Source: Candidatus Thioglobus sp. (GTDB lineage Bacteria > Pseudomonadota > Gammaproteobacteria > PS1 > Thioglobaceae). From it: 5,158 nucleotides of DNA. A model generated the notes under the pieces. The model saw only the letters and a program-made list of their open reading frames with translations. It had not been told where the DNA came from and did no database searches. Positions 1 through 5,158 of this stretch are shown piece by piece. The stretch lies in contig QOAB01000006.1 in NCBI GenBank assembly GCA_003978285.1, positions 1 to 5,158 of the forward strand, written 5' to 3'. The first letter of the stretch is position 1. Each line of letters opens with the position of its first letter. The translations under genes were made by a program, and so were the position numbers.

Positions 1-560
1 TTCTCGTTCATTACCTTCAACTCTTTTTCAGTACGGAAATCTGACTCTAAATACTGAGGCATCTTATCTGGAAGGTCGCGGTAAACACCACCTGGACGAT
101 AATACGTCGCATGCATACGTGAGCCTGATACCGCTTCATAGCAGTCAATCAACTTTTCACGCTCGCGAAAAGCGTACAAGAAAATACTCATCGCACCAAC
201 ATCAAGTCCGTGTGTACCTAGCCACATTAAGTGATTTAGAATACGAGTAATCTCATCAAACATCACACGAATATACTTTGCTCGCTCAGGTATTTCAAGC
301 CCAAGCATGGTTTCAATTGCCATCACATAAGCGTGCTCATTACACATCATTGAAACGTAATCTAGGCGATCCATATAACCAATAGATTGGTTATATGGCT
401 TAGACTCTACTAATTTTTCGGTACCACGATGAAGTAAGCCGATATGTGGATCTGCACGCTCAATTACCTCGCCATCAATTTCTAAAATAAGGCGTAAAAC
501 ACCATGCGCTGCAGGATGTTGAGGGCCAAAGTTAAGGGTATAGTTACGAATTTCAGCCAT
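1..560 (-). CDS. nuoD: NADH-quinone oxidoreductase subunit D, N-terminal part (partial at window edge)
   Basis: This is the 49-kDa-type subunit of complex I. With NuoB it forms the quinone-reducing site of the peripheral arm, on the cytoplasmic side of the inner membrane. I translated 186 codons from the ATG at 560 with no stop; the reading frame leaves the window at base 1, so roughly the first 45% of a usual ~417-residue protein is seen. Diagnostic stretches are [12 protein letters not shown] (residues 12-23), [14 protein letters not shown] (37-50) and [16 protein letters not shown] (63-78). By alignment from memory, His19 and Tyr68 match the His/Tyr pair that contacts the quinone headgroup in characterised homologues, and their 49-residue spacing is identical. 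The start follows the nuoC stop by one base and has AGGA six bases upstream. The gene is separate from nuoC, unlike the fused enteric nuoCD. Identity is near certain; only its 3' end is missing. Confidence 0.97.
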   Translation of the reverse strand, partial: MAEIRNYTLNFGPQHPAAHGVLRLILEIDGEVIERADPHIGLLHRGTEKLVESKPYNQSIGYMDRLDYVSMMCNEHAYVMAIETMLGLEIPERAKYIRVMFDEITRILNHLMWLGTHGLDVGAMSIFLYAFREREKLIDCYEAVSGSRMHATYYRPGGVYRDLPDKMPQYLESDFRTEKELKVMNE

Positions 561-561
561 C

Positions 562-1176
562 TTATTTCCTGATTACTCTAGGTACATTAACATTTGGCTC
601 AATACTCACAGGCTCGTAAACCACACGGCCCAAGTCTTCGTCATAACGCATTTCAACCTCACCAATCATTGGGAAGTCTTTGCGTAGTGGATGACCCACA
701 AAACCATAGTCTGTCAAAATACGACGTAAATCCGTATGGTTTTCAAACAAAATACCCATTAAATCAAAAGCTTCACGCTCATACCAATCAGCCGACGCCC
801 AAATATCAGTCACCGATTTAATAATTGGCTCTGCCTCGTCAACGTAAGACTTAACTCGTAATCGGTAATTCTTTCTCACTGAGAGTAAATGATAAACCAC
901 GGCAAAACGTTGCTCGTGCCTATCTTCATCGTTTTGTGCTTCACGTGCTCGGCTAAAACCTGAAGAGCTGGCGTCCGCGGCCCAATCAGATTGGCCATAA
1001 GTTAAGTAATCAACACCACATAGATCAATCAAAGTGTCAAAAAAGAAAAAATCTCTAAGCCTAAGACAAGCTTTAATAATGTCGTCAGAATCAACCGTTA
1101 AAGTAAGCTCACCAAAAGCTTCAACCAGATTGTCCTCACCGAATTCTTCGATTAGTTGTTCTTTTAAATCTTCCAT
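562..1176 (-). CDS. nuoC: NADH-quinone oxidoreductase subunit C (30-kDa subunit)
   Basis: This is the 30-kDa-type peripheral-arm subunit of complex I, a structural partner of NuoD and NuoB with no cofactor of its own. The 204-residue product is typical of an unfused NuoC. The family signature lies at residues 131-152: [14 protein letters not shown], then H147 and LRR, followed by [16 protein letters not shown] (154-169). A second conserved block, [10 protein letters not shown], is at 48-57, and [10 protein letters not shown] begins at 90. Between these blocks is a polar stretch rich in Ser, Asp, Glu and Arg (about 61-89) that looks longer than in homologues I remember. Residues 43-46 are four consecutive Phe. 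The ATG overlaps the nuoB stop by one base (TAATG) and has only a weak purine-rich GCGAGA upstream, so translation is probably coupled to nuoB. The nuoD ATG follows the stop after one base. Identification is secure. Confidence 0.97.
   Translation of the reverse strand: MEDLKEQLIEEFGEDNLVEAFGELTLTVDSDDIIKACLRLRDFFFFDTLIDLCGVDYLTYGQSDWAADASSSGFSRAREAQNDEDRHEQRFAVVYHLLSVRKNYRLRVKSYVDEAEPIIKSVTDIWASADWYEREAFDLMGILFENHTDLRRILTDYGFVGHPLRKDFPMIGEVEMRYDEDLGRVVYEPVSIEPNVNVPRVIRK
565..570 (-). promoter_or_regulatory. Ribosome binding site of nuoD, inside the end of nuoC
   Basis: AGGAAA on the minus strand, with the AGGA core (567-570) six bases before the nuoD ATG. It lies within the last codons of nuoC, overlapping its region of termination. 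It supports the chosen nuoD start, which also matches the conserved short N-terminus before GPQHPAAHG. Confidence 0.7.
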
Positions 1177-1655
1177 TAAGTTCTCGCAATCGTATTAGTA
1201 CGACGAATTTTATCTTGGAGTTGCAAAATACCATAAAGTAGTGCTTCTGCTGTCGGTGGACAGCCTGGTACATACACATCAACCGGTACAATGCGGTCAC
1301 AACCGCGCACAACGGCATAAGAATAATGGTAATAGCCACCACCATTTGCACAAGACCCCATTGAAATCACCCATCTTGGCTCAGGCATTTGATCGTAAAC
1401 TTTTCTAAGCGCTGGCGCCATTTTGTTGGTTAGTGTGCCTGCTACAATCATTAAGTCTGATTGCCTAGGGGTTGGTCTAAATACAATACCGAAACGGTCA
1501 AGATCATAACGAGAAGATCCCGCCTCCATCATTTCTACCGCACAACAAGCTAAACCAAATGTCATTGGCCATAAAGAACCTGTTCTTGCCCAGTTAATTA
1601 CCTTGTCCAACGACGTGGTAACAAAGCCTTCTTTCATTAAACCTTCAATTGCCAT
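1176..1655 (-). CDS. nuoB: NADH-quinone oxidoreductase subunit B (carries Fe-S cluster N2)
   Basis: This is the PSST-type subunit of complex I. It holds the terminal [4Fe-4S] cluster N2, which passes electrons to quinone at the NuoB/NuoD interface. The 159-residue protein shows the expected ligand pattern: the adjacent pair Cys37-Cys38 in [10 protein letters not shown], Cys102 in [11 protein letters not shown] and Cys132 in [14 protein letters not shown]. Other family stretches are [14 protein letters not shown] (21-34), [20 protein letters not shown] (54-73) and [20 protein letters not shown] (78-97). Length and N-terminus (MAIEG) agree with beta/gammaproteobacterial and mitochondrial-type NuoB, not with the longer enteric N-terminus. 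The start has AAGGAT upstream overlapping the nuoA stop; the gap to nuoA is 12 bases. The stop shares one base with the nuoC start. All ligands are intact, so the product should be functional. Confidence 0.98.
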   Translation of the reverse strand: MAIEGLMKEGFVTTSLDKVINWARTGSLWPMTFGLACCAVEMMEAGSSRYDLDRFGIVFRPTPRQSDLMIVAGTLTNKMAPALRKVYDQMPEPRWVISMGSCANGGGYYHYSYAVVRGCDRIVPVDVYVPGCPPTAEALLYGILQLQDKIRRTNTIART

Positions 1656-1663
1656 ACTAAATA

Positions 1664-1669
1664 ATCCTT
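1664..1669 (-). promoter_or_regulatory. Ribosome binding site of nuoB, overlapping the nuoA stop codon
   Basis: AAGGAT on the minus strand partly overlaps the nuoA TAA (1668-1670). The AGGA core is nine bases before the nuoB ATG. This suggests that ribosomes finishing nuoA reinitiate at nuoB. Confidence 0.65.
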
Positions 1670-2024
1670 ATTCCCACTCTAGCGCACCTTTCTTCCATTC
1701 GAAAACAAAGCCCACCACCAGTAAAAACAAAAAGACGCTCATACTAATAAAACCAAACCAGCCTAAATCAGATTGTACAACTGCCCATGGGAAGACGAAA
1801 GCAACTTCTAAGTCAAACAAAATAAATAAAATAGCAACTAAATAATAACGTACATTGAAATACATACGAGAGTCATCAAAAGCAGGGAATCCACACTCGA
1901 ACTGAGAATTCTTCTCTTCATCTGGTTTATGAGGCCCTAATAAATAGCCAATTAACATTGGGCCAACGCCAAATGCAATGCCTAAGAATATAAAAACCAT
2001 GATAGGTAGATAGTTTTCTAACAC
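1668..2024 (-). CDS. nuoA: NADH-quinone oxidoreductase subunit A (ND3-type membrane subunit)
   Basis: This is the ND3 homologue, a small inner-membrane subunit at the junction of the peripheral and membrane arms of complex I. The 118-residue protein has three predicted membrane segments at about 5-29, 60-80 and 88-108. The long loop after the first one contains [20 protein letters not shown] (41-60); Cys44 is the equivalent of the ND3 loop cysteine that is exposed or buried during the active/deactive transition in mitochondria. The second helix carries the conserved acidic pair Asp71 and Glu73 in [11 protein letters not shown]. The start codon is GTG; it is preferred because MLENY is the N-terminus usual for this family and a strong Shine-Dalgarno sits just upstream, whereas the next ATG (codon 9) would truncate the first helix. 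It is the first gene of the nuo cluster, preceded by a candidate promoter. Confidence 0.96.
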   Translation of the reverse strand: MLENYLPIMVFIFLGIAFGVGPMLIGYLLGPHKPDEEKNSQFECGFPAFDDSRMYFNVRYYLVAILFILFDLEVAFVFPWAVVQSDLGWFGFISMSVFLFLLVVGFVFEWKKGALEWE

Positions 2025-2028
2025 CTAA

Positions 2029-2040
2029 TCCTCTCTCCTT
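2029..2040 (-). promoter_or_regulatory. Double Shine-Dalgarno for the GTG-initiated nuoA
   Basis: The minus strand reads AAGGAGAGAGGA. AAGGAG ends ten bases before the GTG and GAGAGGA ends four bases before it, so two overlapping anti-16S matches bracket the usual optimum. This purine tract decides the start in favour of GTG at 2024. Confidence 0.75.
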
Positions 2041-2054
2041 GATAGAAGTTAAAT

Positions 2055-2082
2055 ATTATATCAAACGTTGAACAAATAACAA
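2055..2082 (-). promoter_or_regulatory. Candidate sigma70 promoter of the nuo operon
   Basis: On the minus strand a perfect TATAAT (2055-2060) is preceded by TG plus one base, giving an extended -10 (TGATATAAT). A partial -35, TTGTTA (2077-2082, four of six consensus positions), lies 16 bases upstream. Transcription would start near 2047-2049, giving a leader of roughly 25 bases that holds little beyond the Shine-Dalgarno. It is the only intergenic space in the window long enough for a promoter, and it sits directly ahead of the first nuo gene. AT-rich DNA yields chance TATAAT matches, so this is a prediction. Confidence 0.6.
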
Positions 2083-2093
2083 AATATATTTCA

Positions 2094-2106
2094 GCATAAT
2101 TTATGC
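2094..2106. repeat. Perfect 13-base palindrome across the tldD stop codon
   Basis: GCATAA, one base, then TTATGC form a perfect inverted repeat with 6-base arms that includes the tldD TAA. The one-base spacer is too short for an RNA hairpin with full arms, and no GC-rich stem or T-run follows in the right place, so I do not call it a terminator. It could be a protein-binding site 11 bases upstream of the candidate -35, or chance. Confidence 0.35.
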
Positions 2107-3525
2107 GTCTACTTCCGTGCCGCCTACTGTTAATTGGTCGATCTTCAAACTTGGCTGCCCCACGCCAACCGGTACAGACTGGCCATCTTTGCCACATACA
2201 CCAACGCCTGAGTCCAACTTGAGATCATTTGCCACCATAGATATTTTCTTTAGTACTTCATCACCTGAGCCAATCAACGTCGCCCCTTTGACTGGTGTGG
2301 TGATTTTCCCATTCTTAATTAAATAAGCTTCATTCGCTGAGAACACAAATTTACCTGAAGTAATATCAACTTGTCCACCATCAAAGTTTACCGCATACAA
2401 TCCATCATCAACTGAGGCGATCATTTCTTCTAGGGAGTCTTTACCATTTAGCATGTAAGTATTGGTCATTCTTGGCATCGGGATATGCGCATATGATTCA
2501 CGCCTTGCATTACCAGTGGATTTTTCACCCATCAATCCGGCATTTAATTTATCAAATAGATAACCTTTTAAAATACCATTTTCAATCAAGGTAGTGTTTT
2601 GTGTTGGCGTGCCTTCATCATCTATGGTTAAAGATCCACGCCGATTAGCCAGCGTGCCATTATCGACAATGGTGCATTTCTCACTGGCTACTTGTTCGCC
2701 AATTTTTCCGGTAAATACCGAAGTGCCTTTGCGATTGAAGTCACCTTCTAAGCCGTGCCCAATAGCCTCGTGCAACAACACGCCTGGCCAACCCGGGCCC
2801 AATATCACTGGCATATTACCTGCGGGCGTACCCTTTGCCTTCAGGGCTACTAATGCTTGTCTAATAGCTTCATGAGTGTAAATTTCAGCCAAGTTGTGAT
2901 CAATGAAATAACGATAATCATATCGACCACCACCACCACTTGAAGCTGACTCAATACGGCCATCGTGTTCAACAATCACACTCACACTCACACGCACCAT
3001 CGGCCGATAATCTTTTTGATAAACGCCATCGGTTGATACAATTAACACCTCAGTATAAGCGCCTGATAAAGAGGCACTGACTTGCTTTACTTTAGGCTCT
3101 TTTCTGGCAATAGAATCAATCAATTTGAGTAAATCAACTTTTTCTTCTGAAGTTAAACTACCTAATGGGCTCAGCCCACTGTATTTGGCGACTGGTGGCA
3201 CCGAATGAAAAGTTTGAATCTTCTGCGGTGCTTTGTGTTTTGAAATACCTTTGGCAAAATCCACTGCCTCATCAATCGCCTTGGCGTTTAAATCATCTGA
3301 ATAAGCAAAGCCTGTTTGTTCACCTTTAACCGCTCTGGCGCCTACACCATGGCTAATATGATAAGTACCAGATTTAACAATGCCTTCCTCTAAAAACCAC
3401 GACTCAGCCACCGAATGCTGAAAATACAAATCTGCATAATCCACCCCCTTCACCGCTAGAGAAGATAGAAGTTTAGTAATTTTTTCTTGGTTCAGATGAT
3501 GGTCATCTAATAATTGTTCGATCAT
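2101..3525 (-). CDS. tldD: Metallopeptidase TldD (TldD/PmbA family, modulator of DNA gyrase)
   Basis: TldD is the catalytic subunit of the cytoplasmic TldD/TldE (PmbA) heterodimeric zinc peptidase. In E. coli this trims unfolded peptides, matures microcin B17 and affects CcdA antitoxin stability. The 474-residue product is close to the usual ~480. An N-terminal domain (about 20-220) includes the family's GGGG stretch at 197-200 ([10 protein letters not shown]). The zinc motif HEAIGH lies at 252-257, with Glu253 as expected catalytic base, followed by [10 protein letters not shown]. The C-terminal domain has [19 protein letters not shown] (383-401), KGATLIGSG (413-421) and [17 protein letters not shown] (442-458); Cys444 is the likely third zinc ligand. 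It follows yhdP by 15 bases, as in E. coli. No Shine-Dalgarno is visible before the ATG, so initiation may depend on coupling to yhdP. tldE is not in the window. Identification is secure; the natural substrate is unknown. Confidence 0.97.
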   Translation of the reverse strand: MIEQLLDDHHLNQEKITKLLSSLAVKGVDYADLYFQHSVAESWFLEEGIVKSGTYHISHGVGARAVKGEQTGFAYSDDLNAKAIDEAVDFAKGISKHKAPQKIQTFHSVPPVAKYSGLSPLGSLTSEEKVDLLKLIDSIARKEPKVKQVSASLSGAYTEVLIVSTDGVYQKDYRPMVRVSVSVIVEHDGRIESASSGGGGRYDYRYFIDHNLAEIYTHEAIRQALVALKAKGTPAGNMPVILGPGWPGVLLHEAIGHGLEGDFNRKGTSVFTGKIGEQVASEKCTIVDNGTLANRRGSLTIDDEGTPTQNTTLIENGILKGYLFDKLNAGLMGEKSTGNARRESYAHIPMPRMTNTYMLNGKDSLEEMIASVDDGLYAVNFDGGQVDITSGKFVFSANEAYLIKNGKITTPVKGATLIGSGDEVLKKISMVANDLKLDSGVGVCGKDGQSVPVGVGQPSLKIDQLTVGGTEVDA

Positions 3526-3540
3526 AGTTTGGATTGTTGG

Positions 3541-5158
3541 CTATTCAATAATAGGATTATCCCACGGACCGGTAATTTTATATTCAATATCAACCACCTT
3601 GTCGACAATCTTGTCAATTAATTTGCCATCAAATAAAGCTTCATCTATCAACCAAACACCCAGACCGATTGCACCACCACCTGCCAAAGCAGTTGCTGCT
3701 GGTACCGCATCACCCACGGCCGGGCTTACCTTGGCCATCATTTCGTATTCCTCATTAATGATATGACTTTGTCCTGTTAGCCGAATCACACCTGATGTTG
3801 CATTCAGCTCAAACTTGTCAATCTTAGCTAAAGCATTGCCAATATGGATTCTTGCATCAATATCTTCATAGGCAAAACCTTCTTTAGTGACATCAGCCAC
3901 ATCAAGCTTCAAACGCTTGGCGATTGATTTAATATTCAATAGTGACAAAATACGGCCAATATTTGGGTCTTGTTCAGTAAAGACACCTTTTTTCACCTTC
4001 ATAGTGACATAGCCAGTAACATCTTGATAGTTCATATTCCATGGCGTACACTCACAAGAAAGACGAATATCAAAATCAAACTCCCCGCCCGTCACTTTTT
4101 CTTTAACTTTAAGTTTTTGTAAAAACTCAGCTAAACCACTACCTTTTGCATTGGCATAAAGTCGAGTCCTACCATCAACCCAAAAGCCATTAAAGCTCAG
4201 CATATCATCACCCACACCAATGCCATCAAACTGCAAATTACTAATGGTTAACATGTTGCCTTGTGAGAGTAATTCGGCACTGAAATTGGGTAAATCATTC
4301 TCATCAATATAAATACCATGAGCACTAAGATACATACTTGGGAAATCATCAGGTGTAATATTCCATTCACCTTTAATCGCATCTAGTGTTGTCACTTGTA
4401 ATCCTAACAGCCTCACACTAGGATTACCACCCTCATTGAGCACCACTTCTACATTGCTTTTAATTGATTCTGATTCAACTCTAGCGCGCCAAGACTGATC
4501 GATCCGCTTGGTAATATAAATTTCAAAATTACTGTCATTATTAACCAATTCGACGCCAAAAGTACTTTCATTATCGTCACCTCGATTATTTGGATTAATA
4601 CGGATATCAAATGGCATACCACGAATATCGCCCTCACCTTTAGAGGTAATTTCACCATGATGGAAAGCTAAGTTTGATTTATAATTCTCAACCACAATTG
4701 CACCATTTAAAGTGGTTAGACGATTTTTATCGAGCACCAAATCAATATCCAAAATCGAATCTCTCTCATCTAGCGGAACGACTAATTTCATATCACCAGT
4801 AACGTCACCTGTTAAAGTAAATTGACTCAACACATCATTCACAGTTTCACTGAGTGGTGCACGACGCAAAAACTCAACTAGTCTTTCACTTTGGGTATCG
4901 ATCTTACCAATCACCTCTACGTCTAATTTAGGCTGGCTCATATCCAAGATTTGAACCTTAATATCATTAAGATCCATCTCATTCAGCTGAGTTGAATGCA
5001 CCATGACCACAATCTTTTTACCGTCGGTTTGTAAGGTTGCATCCAGCTGTTTAAGACTATCCCAATTAGAATTAAACAACAATTCCATGTCTTTAAGGTT
5101 GGTGTCAAATCGAGTTTCAACAATGTGTGACGTTGATAAATTTTTCTTTAGATAAATT
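3541..5158 (-). CDS. yhdP: YhdP/AsmA-like envelope protein, C-terminal part (partial at window edge)
   Basis: The frame is open from the right edge to the TAG at 3541-3543, giving 538 residues. The in-frame ATG at 5088 is internal, since coding continues upstream of it, so the true start lies outside. YhdP proteins are large (about 1,270 residues in E. coli) AsmA-like proteins, anchored in the inner membrane and extending through the periplasm, linked to phospholipid transport to the outer membrane. Evidence is the C-terminal AsmA-type block at fragment residues 379-479: TMKVKKGVF, then IGRILSLLNIKSIAKRL, LDVADVTKEGFAYEDIDARI and a VIRLTGQSHI strand. After it come the Gly/Ala-rich hydrophobic segment (about 485-504) and the terminal IEYKITGPWDNPIIE. 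The upstream part is beta-rich and poorly conserved, as usual for the family. An unusual SCECTPW occurs near residues 367-373. Position directly before tldD matches the gammaproteobacterial yhdP-tldD order and supports the name. Confidence 0.85.
   Translation of the reverse strand, partial: IYLKKNLSTSHIVETRFDTNLKDMELLFNSNWDSLKQLDATLQTDGKKIVVMVHSTQLNEMDLNDIKVQILDMSQPKLDVEVIGKIDTQSERLVEFLRRAPLSETVNDVLSQFTLTGDVTGDMKLVVPLDERDSILDIDLVLDKNRLTTLNGAIVVENYKSNLAFHHGEITSKGEGDIRGMPFDIRINPNNRGDDNESTFGVELVNNDSNFEIYITKRIDQSWRARVESESIKSNVEVVLNEGGNPSVRLLGLQVTTLDAIKGEWNITPDDFPSMYLSAHGIYIDENDLPNFSAELLSQGNMLTISNLQFDGIGVGDDMLSFNGFWVDGRTRLYANAKGSGLAEFLQKLKVKEKVTGGEFDFDIRLSCECTPWNMNYQDVTGYVTMKVKKGVFTEQDPNIGRILSLLNIKSIAKRLKLDVADVTKEGFAYEDIDARIHIGNALAKIDKFELNATSGVIRLTGQSHIINEEYEMMAKVSPAVGDAVPAATALAGGGAIGLGVWLIDEALFDGKLIDKIVDKVVDIEYKITGPWDNPIIE

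Noticed and set aside
594..821. Plus-strand open frame of 75 codons opposite nuoC
   Set aside because: It lies wholly antisense to a highly conserved gene, has low-complexity composition and no recognisable domain, and is a shadow of nuoC.
1136..1351. Minus-strand open frame of 71 codons across the nuoB/nuoC junction
   Set aside because: It is an alternative frame within two secure genes and has no family resemblance.
1603..1845. Plus-strand open frame of 80 codons opposite nuoB/nuoA
   Set aside because: Lys/Thr/Ser-rich translation is what the antisense of hydrophobic, AT-rich nuoA gives; no independent evidence of coding.
2025..2106. Rho-independent terminator after tldD
   Set aside because: No GC-rich stem with a following T-run is present; the palindrome at the stop has a one-base spacer and AT-rich arms.
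2117..2326. Plus-strand open frame of 69 codons opposite the tldD 3' end
   Set aside because: Antisense shadow of the conserved C-terminal domain of TldD.
2594..2875. Plus-strand open frame of 93 codons opposite the TldD zinc motif region
   Set aside because: Antisense to the most conserved part of tldD; Pro/Ser-rich with no recognisable features.
2929..2940. CCA-repeat giving four Gly in TldD
   Set aside because: The SSGGGG stretch is a conserved TldD feature, so no microsatellite explanation is needed.
2971..2996. CACTCA-type short tandem repeat in tldD
   Set aside because: It encodes an alternating Val-Ser strand (RVSVSVIV) within a conserved beta region; only about two full copies, no sign of a functional repeat.
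4449..4658. Minus-strand open frame of 69 codons inside yhdP, with hydrophobic stretches
   Set aside because: It overlaps yhdP in another frame; hydrophobicity is expected from AT-rich out-of-frame reading.
3541..5088. Treating the ATG at 5088 as the yhdP start
   Set aside because: The frame stays open to the right edge for 23 more codons with no stop, and the protein family is far longer; the ATG is internal.

Overview
The window is a compact, AT-rich stretch of bacterial chromosome in which all six recognisable genes lie on the minus strand. Read in the direction of transcription (right to left) they are: the C-terminal part of a YhdP/AsmA-like envelope protein (runs off the right edge), tldD, then nuoA, nuoB, nuoC and the first 186 codons of nuoD (runs off the left edge). 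No gene on the plus strand is credible, and no gap exceeds 76 bases.

Organism: the yhdP-tldD pair is the arrangement known from Gammaproteobacteria such as E. coli. The Nuo subunits resemble the beta/gammaproteobacterial and mitochondrial type, with separate nuoC and nuoD rather than the fused nuoCD of enterics. High A+T together with this gene set suggests a free-living or symbiotic gammaproteobacterium outside the enterics. A marine sulfur-oxidiser of the SUP05/Thioglobus type is a guess, not something the sequence proves.

Right region (2101-5158): yhdP and tldD are separated by 15 bases and are probably co-transcribed. YhdP is an AsmA-like protein linked to lipid transport to, and barrier function of, the outer membrane. 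TldD is one half of the TldD/TldE(PmbA) metallopeptidase; the TldE partner is not in the window.

Middle (2025-2100): the only real intergenic region. It carries a well-formed candidate sigma70 promoter (extended -10 TGATATAAT with a partial -35 16 bases upstream), followed by a strong Shine-Dalgarno for nuoA. This probably starts the nuo operon, while the lack of a visible terminator after tldD leaves readthrough possible.

Left region (1-2024): nuoA-nuoB-nuoC-nuoD are packed with 12-base, overlapping (TAATG) and 1-base junctions. They encode parts of the proton-pumping NADH:quinone oxidoreductase (complex I): NuoA is a membrane subunit, NuoB carries cluster N2, and NuoC and NuoD are peripheral-arm subunits that, with NuoB, form the quinone-reducing module.

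This is mostly an ordinary housekeeping region. I found no mobile element, CRISPR array, RNA gene, defence system or evidence of a new system. The findings are small-scale: the promoter architecture, the junction of two normally unrelated clusters, start-site peculiarities and two local protein oddities.
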